47,191 nt of DNA from a virus. The notes below the pieces were generated by a model, which was given only the letters and a program-made list of their open reading frames with translations, was not told where the DNA came from and searched no databases. The stretch covers positions 1 through 47,191 of IMG/VR virus record IMGVR_UViG_3300044957_001125. The stretch is one strand, 5' to 3'. A program made the translations under genes and the position numbers. Each line of letters begins with the position of its first letter. Position 1 is the stretch's first letter. Shown here one piece after another: positions 1 to 7,296 of this stretch.

Positions 1-108
1 TTTATCTAATAATACTGTGAATTTAGGATTTGAAAATTGTGCTTCAAAACCAATTAACATGTTTTCAAGTTGATCTAATTTGTTTTCTACTGGTTGTTTA
101 TATCTCAT
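1..108 (-). CDS. Partial hypothetical protein, N-terminal 36 residues
   Basis: The frame opens with ATG at 108 and runs off the left edge without a stop. The start overlaps the stop of the glutaredoxin gene in an ATGA arrangement, so the two are probably translationally coupled. The visible part is charged and helix-like, beginning MRYKQPVENKLDQLENM. Too little is present to name a function. Confidence 0.6.
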   Translation of the reverse strand, partial: MRYKQPVENKLDQLENMLIGFEAQFSNPKFTVLLDK

Positions 109-410
109 ATATATCTTTTTATAATATTAATTAAGTCTGGTATTGTATCAAATGTAAGTAATTTATCTGATGTCTCCAACTCTGTTTCTGAGATGATAGT
201 AATTACTTTAACTCCCAAATCAATGAATACAATTGGGTATGATTTAGTTTTAAATTTGTCCTCTATTTTATCAGCAAATTCATTAAATTTATAAGCATCA
301 ATATTCTCATAGGTTATCCCTTCAGCGTCTAATTCACTCTTCAACCAATCACAATAATCACAATCATCTAATGTCAATAACCTTATTCCTACTTCACTCT
401 TATTATTCAT
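105..410 (-). CDS. Glutaredoxin-like protein
   Basis: A 101-residue protein with a thioredoxin-fold active site: Cys17-Asp-Tyr-Cys20 after the first strand, followed by a helix, and a likely cis-proline in the SYPIVFID segment. Length fits a single glutaredoxin domain. Members of this family reduce disulfides using glutathione or a thioredoxin reductase; in T4-like phages they often feed ribonucleotide reductase, but no such gene is visible here. It ends in an ATGA overlap with the next gene. A promoter-like element lies about 70 bases upstream. The fold is fairly sure, the substrate unknown. Confidence 0.75.
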   Translation of the reverse strand: MNNKSEVGIRLLTLDDCDYCDWLKSELDAEGITYENIDAYKFNEFADKIEDKFKTKSYPIVFIDLGVKVITIISETELETSDKLLTFDTIPDLINIIKRYI

Positions 411-478
411 AAGTTACTTATTAGTGCTCTAAAAAAAATATGGAAAATTCTCTGGGAGGCCAAATTTTTTTTGATGTT

Positions 479-505
479 TATATATAAATATATAAGAGAG
501 GTGAA
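479..505 (-). promoter_or_regulatory. Putative promoter, TTCACC-N13-TATATATA
   Basis: Read on the minus strand this matches the spacing of the promoter family repeated through the left half of the window, with weaker boxes. The -35 lies in the 3' arm of a nine-pair hairpin at 496..521, which follows the MoxR gene. It would serve the glutaredoxin gene. Confidence 0.4.
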
Positions 506-521
506 CTCACGCTCACCCCTC
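496..521 (-). terminator. Hairpin after the MoxR gene
   Basis: On the minus strand GAGGGGTGA and TCACCTCTC pair over nine positions, with one G-T, around a short loop. The run that follows is AT-rich rather than a pure T tract, so termination is possible but not certain. The 3' arm overlaps a promoter-like -35 box. Confidence 0.45.
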
Positions 522-540
522 AGGCTAATCAACACCAACA

Positions 541-1734
541 TTATTTGGTAATATATTTAACTAATTCTTTATTTAACATCATTAATTTAAATTTACCTGG
601 ATTGCTGTTATAAATAGACTTAATCATATTATAACAAACGTCAGTAGCAAATATTTTTTCAGTAATAATTTTACCAATACGTTCAATTAATGGTTTCTCA
701 ACACTATTATCTTTAGCATAAAACTCTAAATAGTTAGCAACTCTTGTACCTAATGTTGAGGCAATATCTGCACGGTATGCTTTATCTTTACCTACTAGAT
801 TCTTAAGTGTATTCATCACATACTGTTCATCTTGAGTCATGATATTTTCTGGTGAAATCATCTTATCTAACTTATTATTAATGAACATTGTAAACAAAGT
901 ACTAAACTCACTACCAACTGAACCTTCTCCAATCATTTGAATTAATGGCAATTGGTCTTCAAATGATTTAATAGAACTAATACTGTTAAAGAACATACTA
1001 ACACTTCTACTATTAATTTCCTTAGTAACTAGTTCTGGATGCATTAATAAAAAATTAATACAACGACCATCTAACTTATTCTCTTCAGCCCACTTACCCC
1101 AACATTTAAGATCAAATTTTAAATTAACACTAATAAATCTTGTTTTTTGAGCATTGTCAATACTATTAACTAAATAATCTCCATTATCAGGATTACTTGT
1201 TAATACAATATGCCAATCCTTAGGTAACTTCCAACTAATATATTGTTGACGATCAATTAGCTCCATTACAGCTTGAATGAACCTCATATCAGCACGATTC
1301 CAGTCATCCAATAATAGAATACCACCATTTTCTTTACCACTAATCCATTCTGGTGGACAGTAACTCATACGGTTCAAACCTGTAGTTGCATAACCTTCTT
1401 TACGATAGTCCTCAACTGCGTTTTCATCTATCCATACTCTTTCTTTAGTATCTGTCATTTCAAATTGACGAATTGGAAAACCAACCAAGTCACCTATTTC
1501 TTCAATCTGTGCTAGATTCAATTTAATAAAATTCAATCCCAACTCATTAGCAAGTTGAATAATAGAAGATGTTTTACCAATACCTGAATCACCTACTACT
1601 TCAATACTCACCATTGGTTTATTGTTTTCTTGTAGATAACGGTTGTTATCAATAATGTGTTTCAAAAAGTCCTTCAATTCATGGACATTTAATGAAACAG
1701 TTGCATTTGTTTTTGATGTTGATTTCTTAGCCAT
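541..1734 (-). CDS. MoxR-type AAA+ ATPase
   Basis: A 397-residue protein with an AAA+ core: Walker A GDSGIGKT at residues 48-55, Walker B with ILLLDDW near 139-144, and a sensor-1 segment LTSNP near 178-182. The pattern fits the MoxR/dynein-related group, whose members act as chaperones that remodel partners, often with a von Willebrand A (VWA) protein encoded beside them. Exactly such a gene precedes it with a 14-base gap (1749..2990). The C-terminal 150 residues are helical without a motif I recognise. A MoxR plus VWA pair may insert metal or remodel a complex; its target here is unknown. Confidence 0.85.
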   Translation of the reverse strand: MAKKSTSKTNATVSLNVHELKDFLKHIIDNNRYLQENNKPMVSIEVVGDSGIGKTSSIIQLANELGLNFIKLNLAQIEEIGDLVGFPIRQFEMTDTKERVWIDENAVEDYRKEGYATTGLNRMSYCPPEWISGKENGGILLLDDWNRADMRFIQAVMELIDRQQYISWKLPKDWHIVLTSNPDNGDYLVNSIDNAQKTRFISVNLKFDLKCWGKWAEENKLDGRCINFLLMHPELVTKEINSRSVSMFFNSISSIKSFEDQLPLIQMIGEGSVGSEFSTLFTMFINNKLDKMISPENIMTQDEQYVMNTLKNLVGKDKAYRADIASTLGTRVANYLEFYAKDNSVEKPLIERIGKIITEKIFATDVCYNMIKSIYNSNPGKFKLMMLNKELVKYITK

Positions 1735-1748
1735 TGTTATTTATTTTT

Positions 1749-2990
1749 TCATGAATTAATTTGTACTTTAGCACCTGGTAATTCATCATTAATTCTTCTT
1801 CCTGAACAATGAACCCATAATGTTGGTTTGCAAGGTGTCATTCTAGTTGAACATTCACCATCAGTTAGATAAATTAAGTTCTGGTATTTGTCTTTATGAT
1901 CCCACAAATATTCTAATACTGGTTCATAACTTGTACCTCCACGACCAGTTACTTCTTTGGCTTCTTCAGCTTTACCTTTATATTCATAAACACGACCAAT
2001 TGAAGCATCACATTCAATAACAGTTACTTCAGTACCTGTTTTCCATATATGATGAATCTCGCTTAAAAACTCCTTTAAATCATCTTTAGAAACTGATCCT
2101 GATGTGTCAACAGCTACAAGTGTATTTTTTCTTTGTTTAATTTTAAGGGCTGGATTACCATAGAAACGTTTATTTGGTTTACGTCTTGTTTTTTTAGTAA
2201 ATACCTTACTAGCCATACCATTAAAACGTCTTAAATATGTTCTCCAATCAATAACTGGTTCTTCAGAAACATAAAGTGAATCAATCAATTCTTTCAACTC
2301 ACCAGGTACAGTACCTCTTTGTTTCATAACCTGTTCAGCAGTGTCTTTAAGTTGATGTTCAATTTGTTTTTCCATCAATTTCTTTTCTGCCTCATCCATC
2401 CCCTCATATTGCTTCCAAAACTCATGAGATGCTTTAACAGTGACTTTAGTACCATCACCTAATGTTATTTCTCTTACTTCACCATCACCATTAGCATCTT
2501 TCATTGCTTGAACAAACTTAGCTACATCACCATCAGGATTATTTTGTATTTCTTGTTGTAACAACTCATAATACTTTCTAGTACCTGCTTTAACAGGTAA
2601 ATTCATAGCAGCCCAAGGTGCGTTAGTAATTTCTAAACCATCCCAAGTTTTGTCTTTATAAGAGTCTTCAATGTATTGATTAATCTCTAAATCAGCGGCT
2701 ATATTCAATAACTCCTTTTCTGAATATGAATCATACATTTGTAAGTGTTTAAAAGCAATATGTAATAATTCATGTTTTAATACTGCTACTTTAACATTAT
2801 CACTTATTGTTTCCCAAAATTTAGGACTAATAACTAATTTAGTATTGATACCATCTTTAGCAACACAAGCAGTTGAAACAATATCATTTAATTCTTTGTT
2901 TAAACTAATTAGGAACAATCCATAAAATGGTTCCTTAAACATTAATATCTTTGAATGTTTCGCAATATCCGCATGTGTATTATCTATCAT
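1749..2990 (-). CDS. VWA-domain protein with metallopeptidase-like N-terminus (DUF2201 type)
   Basis: The 413-residue protein has two parts. Residues 73-77 read HELLH, a zinc-peptidase-like motif. The C-terminal third is a VWA domain with the metal-site sequence DTSGS at about 295-299 and a later TDGE loop. This layout matches the DUF2201 family, usually encoded beside a MoxR ATPase, as here. The middle 170 residues are helical and charged. Peptidase activity is not assured; these HExxH motifs may only be structural. It is separated by 10 bases from the upstream gene and 14 from the ATPase, so the three are probably cotranscribed. Confidence 0.85.
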   Translation of the reverse strand: MIDNTHADIAKHSKILMFKEPFYGLFLISLNKELNDIVSTACVAKDGINTKLVISPKFWETISDNVKVAVLKHELLHIAFKHLQMYDSYSEKELLNIAADLEINQYIEDSYKDKTWDGLEITNAPWAAMNLPVKAGTRKYYELLQQEIQNNPDGDVAKFVQAMKDANGDGEVREITLGDGTKVTVKASHEFWKQYEGMDEAEKKLMEKQIEHQLKDTAEQVMKQRGTVPGELKELIDSLYVSEEPVIDWRTYLRRFNGMASKVFTKKTRRKPNKRFYGNPALKIKQRKNTLVAVDTSGSVSKDDLKEFLSEIHHIWKTGTEVTVIECDASIGRVYEYKGKAEEAKEVTGRGGTSYEPVLEYLWDHKDKYQNLIYLTDGECSTRMTPCKPTLWVHCSGRRINDELPGAKVQINS

Positions 2991-3000
2991 ATAATTTATT

Positions 3001-4161
3001 TTATATTAATTTAACACTGAGCAAATCTTTCATTTGAGTCTCGGTTGAAAAAACAATATCCACTAATGATTCAGCGGCTGTGTTACTTAATTTGAATTCA
3101 CGGTTAATATTATCCAATAAGAATTTTTTAACAATATCACCTTCTTTTCCTATTTTAAAGTTATTTCTCAACCCAGTACCAAATGTTTTCCAATCACGTT
3201 CCCAATATATACCTTTTGTTCTAAGTAGTTTAAATAGACTCTTTAAGTTAGTATTAGATGATGTATAATAACTAGGTCTAAATTTAGTTGTACTCATCAA
3301 CTTATTTAATAGAAATGATATTGATAGTATTGTTGATTGGTTCAAAACCAAATTAGACATCATTTCAAATCCTAATTTAATATTAGCTGTATCCTTACTA
3401 AATAACATATCATGAAGTGTTTGTAAATATTCCTCATCCAACTCAATTCCCTCTTTATTTAACTCAATAAACAAATCCTCATCAAATACAATTTTTACTC
3501 TACCTGACTTAATAACATCTTTTAATTCATAAAGTATACCTAATAAATTTTTCAATCGTTCATTACGATACAAACTAATAAATGTTCCTTTTATTTGATG
3601 AGTATTATCTTCATATTTAGCAAATTCAGCTGGGTATTTAACTAATGATTTAGGAATATCATTAATTGAATAGTTATCTATCATAGCAACTAAGTTTATA
3701 TCCTTAGTATTATTAACAATATCTAGTATAGATTTTCCTTTATCTTTTAAATTAGGATTAGCCCACTTTTTAATATTGGTTTTTACAAAATCTCCTTTAA
3801 TAAAAGTATACTTATCAAACTTAAATTTTTTAAGTAATTCCATTATATATCCCTTATTAATAATCACAACATCAGCGTGGTTATAACGAGATGTTTTTTT
3901 CAATCTTTTATCCTTAATAAACTCTTTAAGTTTGAAACGTGGTATTTCACTTGCTTTAGAAGCATAAACAATATTTCCTTTATTAACTGTATTTTGAGAT
4001 TGGAGAACTAATTTAAAAACATCTTGAATCTCTTCACTATCAGATTGATTAATAAAATAATAAGCATCACTATCCCAATACTTTGCTATATTCCATTCAA
4101 TACTACTATTATTTTGTGACCAAATTGTACCAACACGTACTTGAAAAATCTTATTTAACAT
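3001..4161 (-). CDS. Hypothetical protein upstream of the VWA/MoxR pair
   Basis: I do not recognise this 386-residue protein. It is soluble, rich in Lys, Asn and Leu, without signal peptide, membrane segment or obvious catalytic motif. The second half is predicted mainly helical. It is packed 10 bases upstream of the VWA gene and in the same direction, so it may be a third component or substrate of the MoxR/VWA pair; that is inference from position only. Confidence 0.75.
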   Translation of the reverse strand: MLNKIFQVRVGTIWSQNNSSIEWNIAKYWDSDAYYFINQSDSEEIQDVFKLVLQSQNTVNKGNIVYASKASEIPRFKLKEFIKDKRLKKTSRYNHADVVIINKGYIMELLKKFKFDKYTFIKGDFVKTNIKKWANPNLKDKGKSILDIVNNTKDINLVAMIDNYSINDIPKSLVKYPAEFAKYEDNTHQIKGTFISLYRNERLKNLLGILYELKDVIKSGRVKIVFDEDLFIELNKEGIELDEEYLQTLHDMLFSKDTANIKLGFEMMSNLVLNQSTILSISFLLNKLMSTTKFRPSYYTSSNTNLKSLFKLLRTKGIYWERDWKTFGTGLRNNFKIGKEGDIVKKFLLDNINREFKLSNTAAESLVDIVFSTETQMKDLLSVKLI

Positions 4162-4183
4162 AACTTTTTATTTTTAAAATATA

Positions 4184-4678
4184 TTAAGAGTTAAGGTTAG
4201 GGACAGTATATTTTTCTCCTAATTTCTCCACAATTCGAATAGCGTCAATTGATTTCATATAAAACATTTCACGATTCTCATTTACACGAACTGCATCTAA
4301 ATGTTCATGAAGTTCTTGTTCTAGTTTATGTGAATTAAAACATTTAAATGAATAAATCGAAATCCATGGAGTCGGAACACCAGTTGCACCTGAAATTTCT
4401 TTTGCTCTAGTGTCTACATCCCTAACAGTCATTCCTATTTTAACCATTCCAGGACATGAAGCATTTACTAAAACATAAACAAATTCAGTTGGTATTAATG
4501 AACCATCTTGAGCAAATGGTGATTCTTGATAATAAGTAACATCTTCCCATCCTTTAAATTCTGGTTCATTACTAGGAGTTAAAGTATAAGCTGTTGCTTT
4601 TGAAATATCTCCATTTAAAATAGGCTTATAATAATGGGCCTGTTCTTCAGTTATACGTTTTATATCTCTAACACTCAT
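4184..4678 (-). CDS. T5orf172-type GIY-YIG domain protein
   Basis: The 164-residue protein carries FVYVLVN, then GMVKIGMT, then DVDTRAKEI at about residues 67-95, with a later LEQELHEHL helix. This is the T5orf172 (Mug113-like) branch of the GIY-YIG nuclease superfamily, common in phages. In this branch the second motif reads VKIG and a downstream Glu is expected to bind metal. The N-terminal 60 residues are extra. Its role (homing, repair or restriction) cannot be read from the sequence. The start overlaps the stop of the small gene at 4675..4839. Confidence 0.75.
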   Translation of the reverse strand: MSVRDIKRITEEQAHYYKPILNGDISKATAYTLTPSNEPEFKGWEDVTYYQESPFAQDGSLIPTEFVYVLVNASCPGMVKIGMTVRDVDTRAKEISGATGVPTPWISIYSFKCFNSHKLEQELHEHLDAVRVNENREMFYMKSIDAIRIVEKLGEKYTVPNLNS

Positions 4679-4839
4679 TCTTTTACTTCTTTAACTAATT
4701 CTCTTGTTTTATCTATTATTTGTTTTACTAATTCATAATTGGCTAAAGCATAAGTTTTACCAAGGAATGTTTTTCCAAACACATAATAAATCTCATTTAA
4801 CTCTTCTAAACTTAACTCGATTTGAATTTTCTTTTCCAT
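4675..4839 (-). CDS. Small hypothetical protein, 54 aa
   Basis: An ATG at 4839 opens a 54-codon frame, charged and helical (starts MEKKIQIELSLEELNEIYY), ending in an ATGA overlap with the GIY-YIG gene. It is supported by a good promoter match at 4857..4883 only 17 bases upstream and by tight coupling at its end. It may be a short helical regulator; no family is recognised. Confidence 0.65.
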   Translation of the reverse strand: MEKKIQIELSLEELNEIYYVFGKTFLGKTYALANYELVKQIIDKTRELVKEVKE

Positions 4840-4856
4840 ATCTTCTTATTTATATA

Positions 4857-4883
4857 TGAATATACTTAATTAATTGAGGTTAA
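4857..4883 (-). promoter_or_regulatory. Promoter, TTAACC-N13-TATATTCA
   Basis: The -35 (4878..4883) lies just downstream of the stop codon of the gene at 4885..5259. The -10 box sits 17 bases upstream of the ATG at 4839. Box sequences and the 13-base spacing match the shared family. Confidence 0.65.
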
Positions 4884-4884
4884 A

Positions 4885-5259
4885 TTAATCATCCAATAAT
4901 CCTTCATCAGTGGTTTCTTGAAGTGCTTCACTTAACAATTGTTTGGCCAGGTGTGTTGTGAATTGATCATGACCACCAATATGCCATTCAATTTGTTCAT
5001 TTGGATGTAGTGATCTGTATTCTTTATAATAGCGAGGACGAGCATATACAGTGAATATATTACTGTCATTCATTTCCATATACCATTCCATGTTTACTTT
5101 ATTAGTACCATCATTCTGTTCATATGCTGGTTCTCCAAGTATATATCTGAGTTGATTTGGTGTGGCGAAAATAACATCTTGATAAAAACTACTACCACTT
5201 ACACAGTTAATATCTTGTAGTGGTTTAAAATTGGTATTCATAACTTCTTTTTTATACAT
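4885..5259 (-). CDS. Hypothetical protein, 124 aa
   Basis: The protein has a mixed strand/helix composition, with aromatic-rich strands (NMEWYMEM, FTVYARPRYYKEY) and an acidic tail ending TTDEGLLDD. A second ATG at codon 7 (MNTNFKPL) is an equally good start. No motif is recognised. It lies 19 bases downstream of the 5279..5503 gene and probably shares its promoter. Confidence 0.65.
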   Translation of the reverse strand: MYKKEVMNTNFKPLQDINCVSGSSFYQDVIFATPNQLRYILGEPAYEQNDGTNKVNMEWYMEMNDSNIFTVYARPRYYKEYRSLHPNEQIEWHIGGHDQFTTHLAKQLLSEALQETTDEGLLDD

Positions 5260-5278
5260 AATCTTTATTTTTAATAAA

Positions 5279-5503
5279 TTAACAACCCATCATTTTTTCA
5301 AGTTCATAGTCAATTCTTACTTGATGGACTCTAAATGAATCATAATTGTTTTTAAACTCTGGCCATTTACTATTATCATTCCAACCATCTGGAAACATAG
5401 GTTTTAAATCCTCATTGGTAACTTTGTTATTCAATAGTTTAATAACTGCGTCAAAATGACGTTTGGGTAATTTACTTAAAATTTCTAATTGCATCTTATT
5501 CAT
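5279..5503 (-). CDS. Hypothetical protein, 74 aa
   Basis: A small soluble, Lys- and Asp-rich protein (starts MNKMQLEILSKLPKRHFDAV) without a recognisable domain. The start at 5503 lies 25 bases after a promoter -10 box, and the leader is A-rich with no Shine-Dalgarno. MQLEIL at codon 4 is an alternative start. Confidence 0.65.
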   Translation of the reverse strand: MNKMQLEILSKLPKRHFDAVIKLLNNKVTNEDLKPMFPDGWNDNSKWPEFKNNYDSFRVHQVRIDYELEKMMGC

Positions 5504-5527
5504 AACTCATATTTTTTATTTATATAT

Positions 5528-5554
5528 TAAATATATGTTAGGGGTTGCAGTCAT
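5528..5554 (-). promoter_or_regulatory. Promoter, ATGACT-N13-TATATTTA
   Basis: The -10 box is perfect and the -35 is a weaker match. The stop codon of the upstream mini-gene (5538..5540) lies in the spacer. The downstream leader contains TATAAATAAAA before the ATG at 5503. Confidence 0.55.
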
Positions 5555-5660
5555 TTCTATTCTGGATAGCCCAAACAATAAAAACTATTAATATCCACCA
5601 AGGCATGATTAATATTAGAGTCATCAAAATCACATAACCTATATTTTTTAATAATTCCAT
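5538..5660 (-). CDS. Single-pass membrane mini-protein, 40 aa
   Basis: ATG at 5660 opens a 40-codon frame: MELLKNIGY, then one long hydrophobic helix with ILMPWWILIVFIVW, then a short polar tail ending NRNDCNP. It has its own well-matched promoter 5 bases upstream (5666..5692). It belongs with the other one-helix proteins of this region. It could be a host-membrane modulator or a lysis accessory; neither is shown. Confidence 0.65.
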   Translation of the reverse strand: MELLKNIGYVILMTLILIMPWWILIVFIVWAIQNRNDCNP

Positions 5661-5665
5661 ATAAT

Positions 5666-5692
5666 TAAAGATACATGGATAGTCCCGGTCAA
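5666..5692 (-). promoter_or_regulatory. Promoter, TTGACC-N13-TATCTTTA
   Basis: Full -35 match and 13-base spacing. The start of the 40-aa membrane protein is 5 bases below the -10 box, so the message would be nearly leaderless. The surrounding sequence resembles those at 7127..7153 and 12932..12958. Confidence 0.7.
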
Positions 5693-5799
5693 TCAAGGGA
5701 TCCTACCCACTTTTATAGGACATTGAAAATCAACATTCTATGAAATAATCAACCCAACAGGGTTACTTGTATATACTTTCCATCGACGAAAAAATCTAT

Positions 5800-5844
5800 A
5801 AAAAAAGAAGAGTTTACCCCTTGTGAAATTAATCACAAAGGGGT
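5800..5844 (-). terminator. Rho-independent terminator candidate
   Basis: On the minus strand CCCCTTTGTGA pairs with TCACAAGGGG around a six-base AT loop (one unpaired T). The T tract starts only about ten bases after the stem (5800..5806), a little far for a classical terminator. Confidence 0.5.
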
Positions 5845-5916
5845 ATTTCTGAAGCTCCATTATGTTTTGGGGGTGTGTATATAGGTATATATATGTCGAT
5901 GTGGTTTATTGTTTAC
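5800..5916 (-). ncRNA. Candidate small RNA
   Basis: A promoter-like element at 5923..5950 and a strong hairpin with a T tract at 5800..5844 bound a transcript of about 117 bases. A 23-codon frame (from an ATG in the -10 region) and a 40-codon frame (5738..5860) also cross here, so a peptide is an alternative. Transcription is inferred only from the two signals. Confidence 0.35.
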
Positions 5917-5922
5917 GATCTC

Positions 5923-5950
5923 TAAACACATATCCTTTTTTTTGGGTCAA
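5923..5950 (-). promoter_or_regulatory. Putative promoter, TTGACC-N14-TGTGTTTA
   Basis: A perfect -35 with a less perfect -10 and one base more spacing than usual. It points into the small-RNA candidate at 5800..5916. A stable hairpin (5955..5983) lies directly upstream. Confidence 0.4.
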
Positions 5951-6034
5951 CCTCTCCCCTCGATGGACCTCAATTATCGGGGGTCCTTTAAAAACAAAGA
6001 TCCTTTAAAAACAAAAATCCTCTAACACACACAT

Positions 6035-6277
6035 CTAATACTCTTCGCCCTCTAACATCCCGTCATCATCAAACAGGTCACCATACATATTATTATCAAT
6101 GTCATGAATTAGGTTTTCCATTTCAGATAATGCCGATTCAAGTTTACTAGTTACATTATGATAACTATCATCTATCAGATCCTGGTTATCGGTTTGTTGT
6201 AGTTCATAGTTTAGATCCTCATATAGTTCTTGTAATTCGGCTTTGATTTCGGCTAGATACTGTGTTAAGTTAGTCAT
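6035..6277 (-). CDS. Acidic coiled-coil protein, 80 aa
   Basis: A strongly acidic protein with heptad-like spacing over residues 5-65 (LAEIKAELQELYEDL, LESALSEMENLIHDI) and an Asp/Glu-rich tail ending GMLEGEEY. Such small acidic proteins in phages can be DNA mimics or inhibitors, but nothing specific is recognised. The A-rich leader carries TATAAATA 13 to 20 bases upstream of the ATG. Confidence 0.65.
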   Translation of the reverse strand: MTNLTQYLAEIKAELQELYEDLNYELQQTDNQDLIDDSYHNVTSKLESALSEMENLIHDIDNNMYGDLFDDDGMLEGEEY

Positions 6278-6379
6278 GTTTAATTTTTATTTATACATAT
6301 AATTAAATTAGGGGGCCTGCCTCAGTAGGCAATTTAAGGCTAACATATGTTAGGTGCACCCCACCCCCATGTATACGCT

Positions 6380-6411
6380 ACAGCGAATGCCCCTCTATAA
6401 GGGGCCGCTGT
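6380..6411 (-). repeat. Large GC-rich hairpin after the AT-hook gene
   Basis: On the minus strand ACAGCG pairs with CGCTGT outside and GCCCCT with AGGGGC inside, loop TATAG: twelve pairs in all. It follows the stop at 6428 but has no T run. Its GC content stands out against the surroundings. A 14-base palindrome CTAACATATGTTAG lies nearby, around 6340. Confidence 0.55.
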
Positions 6412-6427
6412 GTTAATCACTAATTAA

Positions 6428-6661
6428 TTAAGCCTCATTAACATCAGCTGTTGTTGCCAACGCTGCTTGTTTTTGAGCCTTAGTAGCCTTAGCTTTTACC
6501 TCAACAGTAACATTAGTTACTTTCTTAGTACCGGCTGGGCGGCCACGCTTAAGTTCAATACCCTGAGCGCGTTTTGCCTCACGCATAGCAAGTACTGCTT
6601 GACGTTTAGATCCTTCCACAATTGGGCGACCACGTTTTGCTGTTTGTTTTTCACTTGACAT
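6428..6661 (-). CDS. AT-hook DNA-binding protein, 77 aa
   Basis: A very basic, Ala/Lys-rich protein with two AT-hook cores: KRGRP near residues 9-13 and again near 38-42, separated by an Arg/Ala-rich helix. AT hooks insert Arg-Gly-Arg-Pro into the minor groove of AT tracts. In an AT-rich genome this could be a nucleoid-like or transcription-modulating protein. It has a strong promoter (6689..6715) and is followed by a GC-rich hairpin. Similar motifs recur in four other proteins of this window. Confidence 0.7.
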   Translation of the reverse strand: MSSEKQTAKRGRPIVEGSKRQAVLAMREAKRAQGIELKRGRPAGTKKVTNVTVEVKAKATKAQKQAALATTADVNEA

Positions 6662-6688
6662 AACCTTTATTTTATTGTTATTAATACT

Positions 6689-6715
6689 TAAATATAATAT
6701 GTTTTGATCGGTCAG
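6689..6715 (-). promoter_or_regulatory. Promoter, CTGACC-N13-TATATTTA
   Basis: The -35 box contains the TGA stop codon (6712..6714) of the upstream gene, so coding end and promoter are fused. The start of the AT-hook gene is 28 bases downstream of the -10. Confidence 0.7.
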
Positions 6716-6969
6716 GCAAGCTCAATTTCGGCTGGCATCCAAGTACATACATCACATTCTAATTCTTTAAATAAATGATCACCAAGGTGGCCATGTACTA
6801 TTTTTGTATTGATCCAAAACGCGTTACGGTCTAATATTACATCATACGCGGCTTGGTCCTTAACCATAACCATAAAGTAACTAGCTGTTTGTTTATAACC
6901 ACGTTGTGAAAACCAACTAATCACTTCATCCAATCTCATTCTGTTTACTGTTGTGTTCATGTTATTCAT
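6712..6969 (-). CDS. Hypothetical protein, 85 aa
   Basis: A compact mixed alpha/beta protein with two Cys close together near the end (ELECDVCTWMPAEIELA) and the segment VISWFSQRGYKQTASYFMVMV. No family is recognised. The start is ATG at 6969 or ATG at 6960 (codon 4); the second leaves more room after the -10 box at 6978..6985. The stop codon lies within the next promoter. Confidence 0.65.
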   Translation of the reverse strand: MNNMNTTVNRMRLDEVISWFSQRGYKQTASYFMVMVKDQAAYDVILDRNAFWINTKIVHGHLGDHLFKELECDVCTWMPAEIELA

Positions 6970-6977
6970 TTATATAT

Positions 6978-7004
6978 TAAATATAGCATCGGAGCCGTGG
7001 TCAA
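6978..7004 (-). promoter_or_regulatory. Promoter, TTGACC-N13-TATATTTA
   Basis: Perfect boxes. The -35 immediately follows the stop of the 34-aa membrane gene and forms the 3' arm of a bulged hairpin, GTGGTTCAA with TTGACCAC. Confidence 0.7.
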
Positions 7005-7109
7005 TTAAGCTTTGAACCACGTTTCATAGGCAGCCTTCACTACTGCATAACCCAGTACACTTAGAGCGCTAATAACTAAAAATTCTAAAATCGTGATATG
7101 TGTTCCCAT
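7005..7109 (-). CDS. Single-pass membrane mini-protein, 34 aa
   Basis: ATG at 7109 gives MGTHITILEFLVISALSVLG, then YAVVKAAYETWFKA. One hydrophobic helix (residues 5-25) is followed by a short amphipathic tail. It has its own promoter (7127..7153) and its stop abuts the next promoter. This precise framing between signals supports it as a gene despite the length. Confidence 0.65.
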   Translation of the reverse strand: MGTHITILEFLVISALSVLGYAVVKAAYETWFKA

Positions 7110-7126
7110 ATTTTCTTATTATATAA

Positions 7127-7153
7127 TAAAGATAGTGAACATGTCCCGGTCAG
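7127..7153 (-). promoter_or_regulatory. Promoter, CTGACC-N13-TATCTTTA
   Basis: The -10 box is followed by ATATAATAAGAAAAT and the ATG at 7109. The stretch is clearly related to the promoters at 5666..5692 and 12932..12958, which also drive one-helix membrane proteins. Confidence 0.7.
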
Positions 7154-7223
7154 GCAAGCGTATATACTTATATAGAGTCCTGTTGAGTAAGGCTTGGATG
7201 ACCAGTGTAAAAGAAGGGAACCT

Positions 7224-7296
7224 ACCCACATCTACTTAACACCCACATCTAATTATCTTGTCACATACCCATACGCACCTAACGTTACCCATACGC
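7224..7296. repeat. Iteron-like direct repeats
   Basis: ACCCACATCTA occurs at 7224..7234 and 7241..7251, and TACCCATACGC at 7266..7276 and 7286..7296. The two pairs share the core ACCCA and have periods of 17 and 20 bases. They may bind a regulator or mark an origin. A possible short gene (7253..7333) overlaps. Confidence 0.5.

Larger units (their letters stand above)
5661..6034 (-). other. Intergenic stretch with hairpins and repeats
   Basis: About 375 bases without a convincing gene. It holds two promoter matches, a small-RNA candidate ending in a strong hairpin, a hairpin at 5955..5983 (eight pairs with one bulge), a tandem 17-base repeat (5984..6000 and 6001..6017), and at 5715..5741 a relative of the hairpin repeats at 12981..13026. 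Confidence 0.6.

Noticed and set aside
5738-5860. A 40-codon minus-strand frame starting at ATG 5860
   Set aside because: It overlaps the terminator-like hairpin and lacks a plausible start context; kept only as an alternative to the small RNA.
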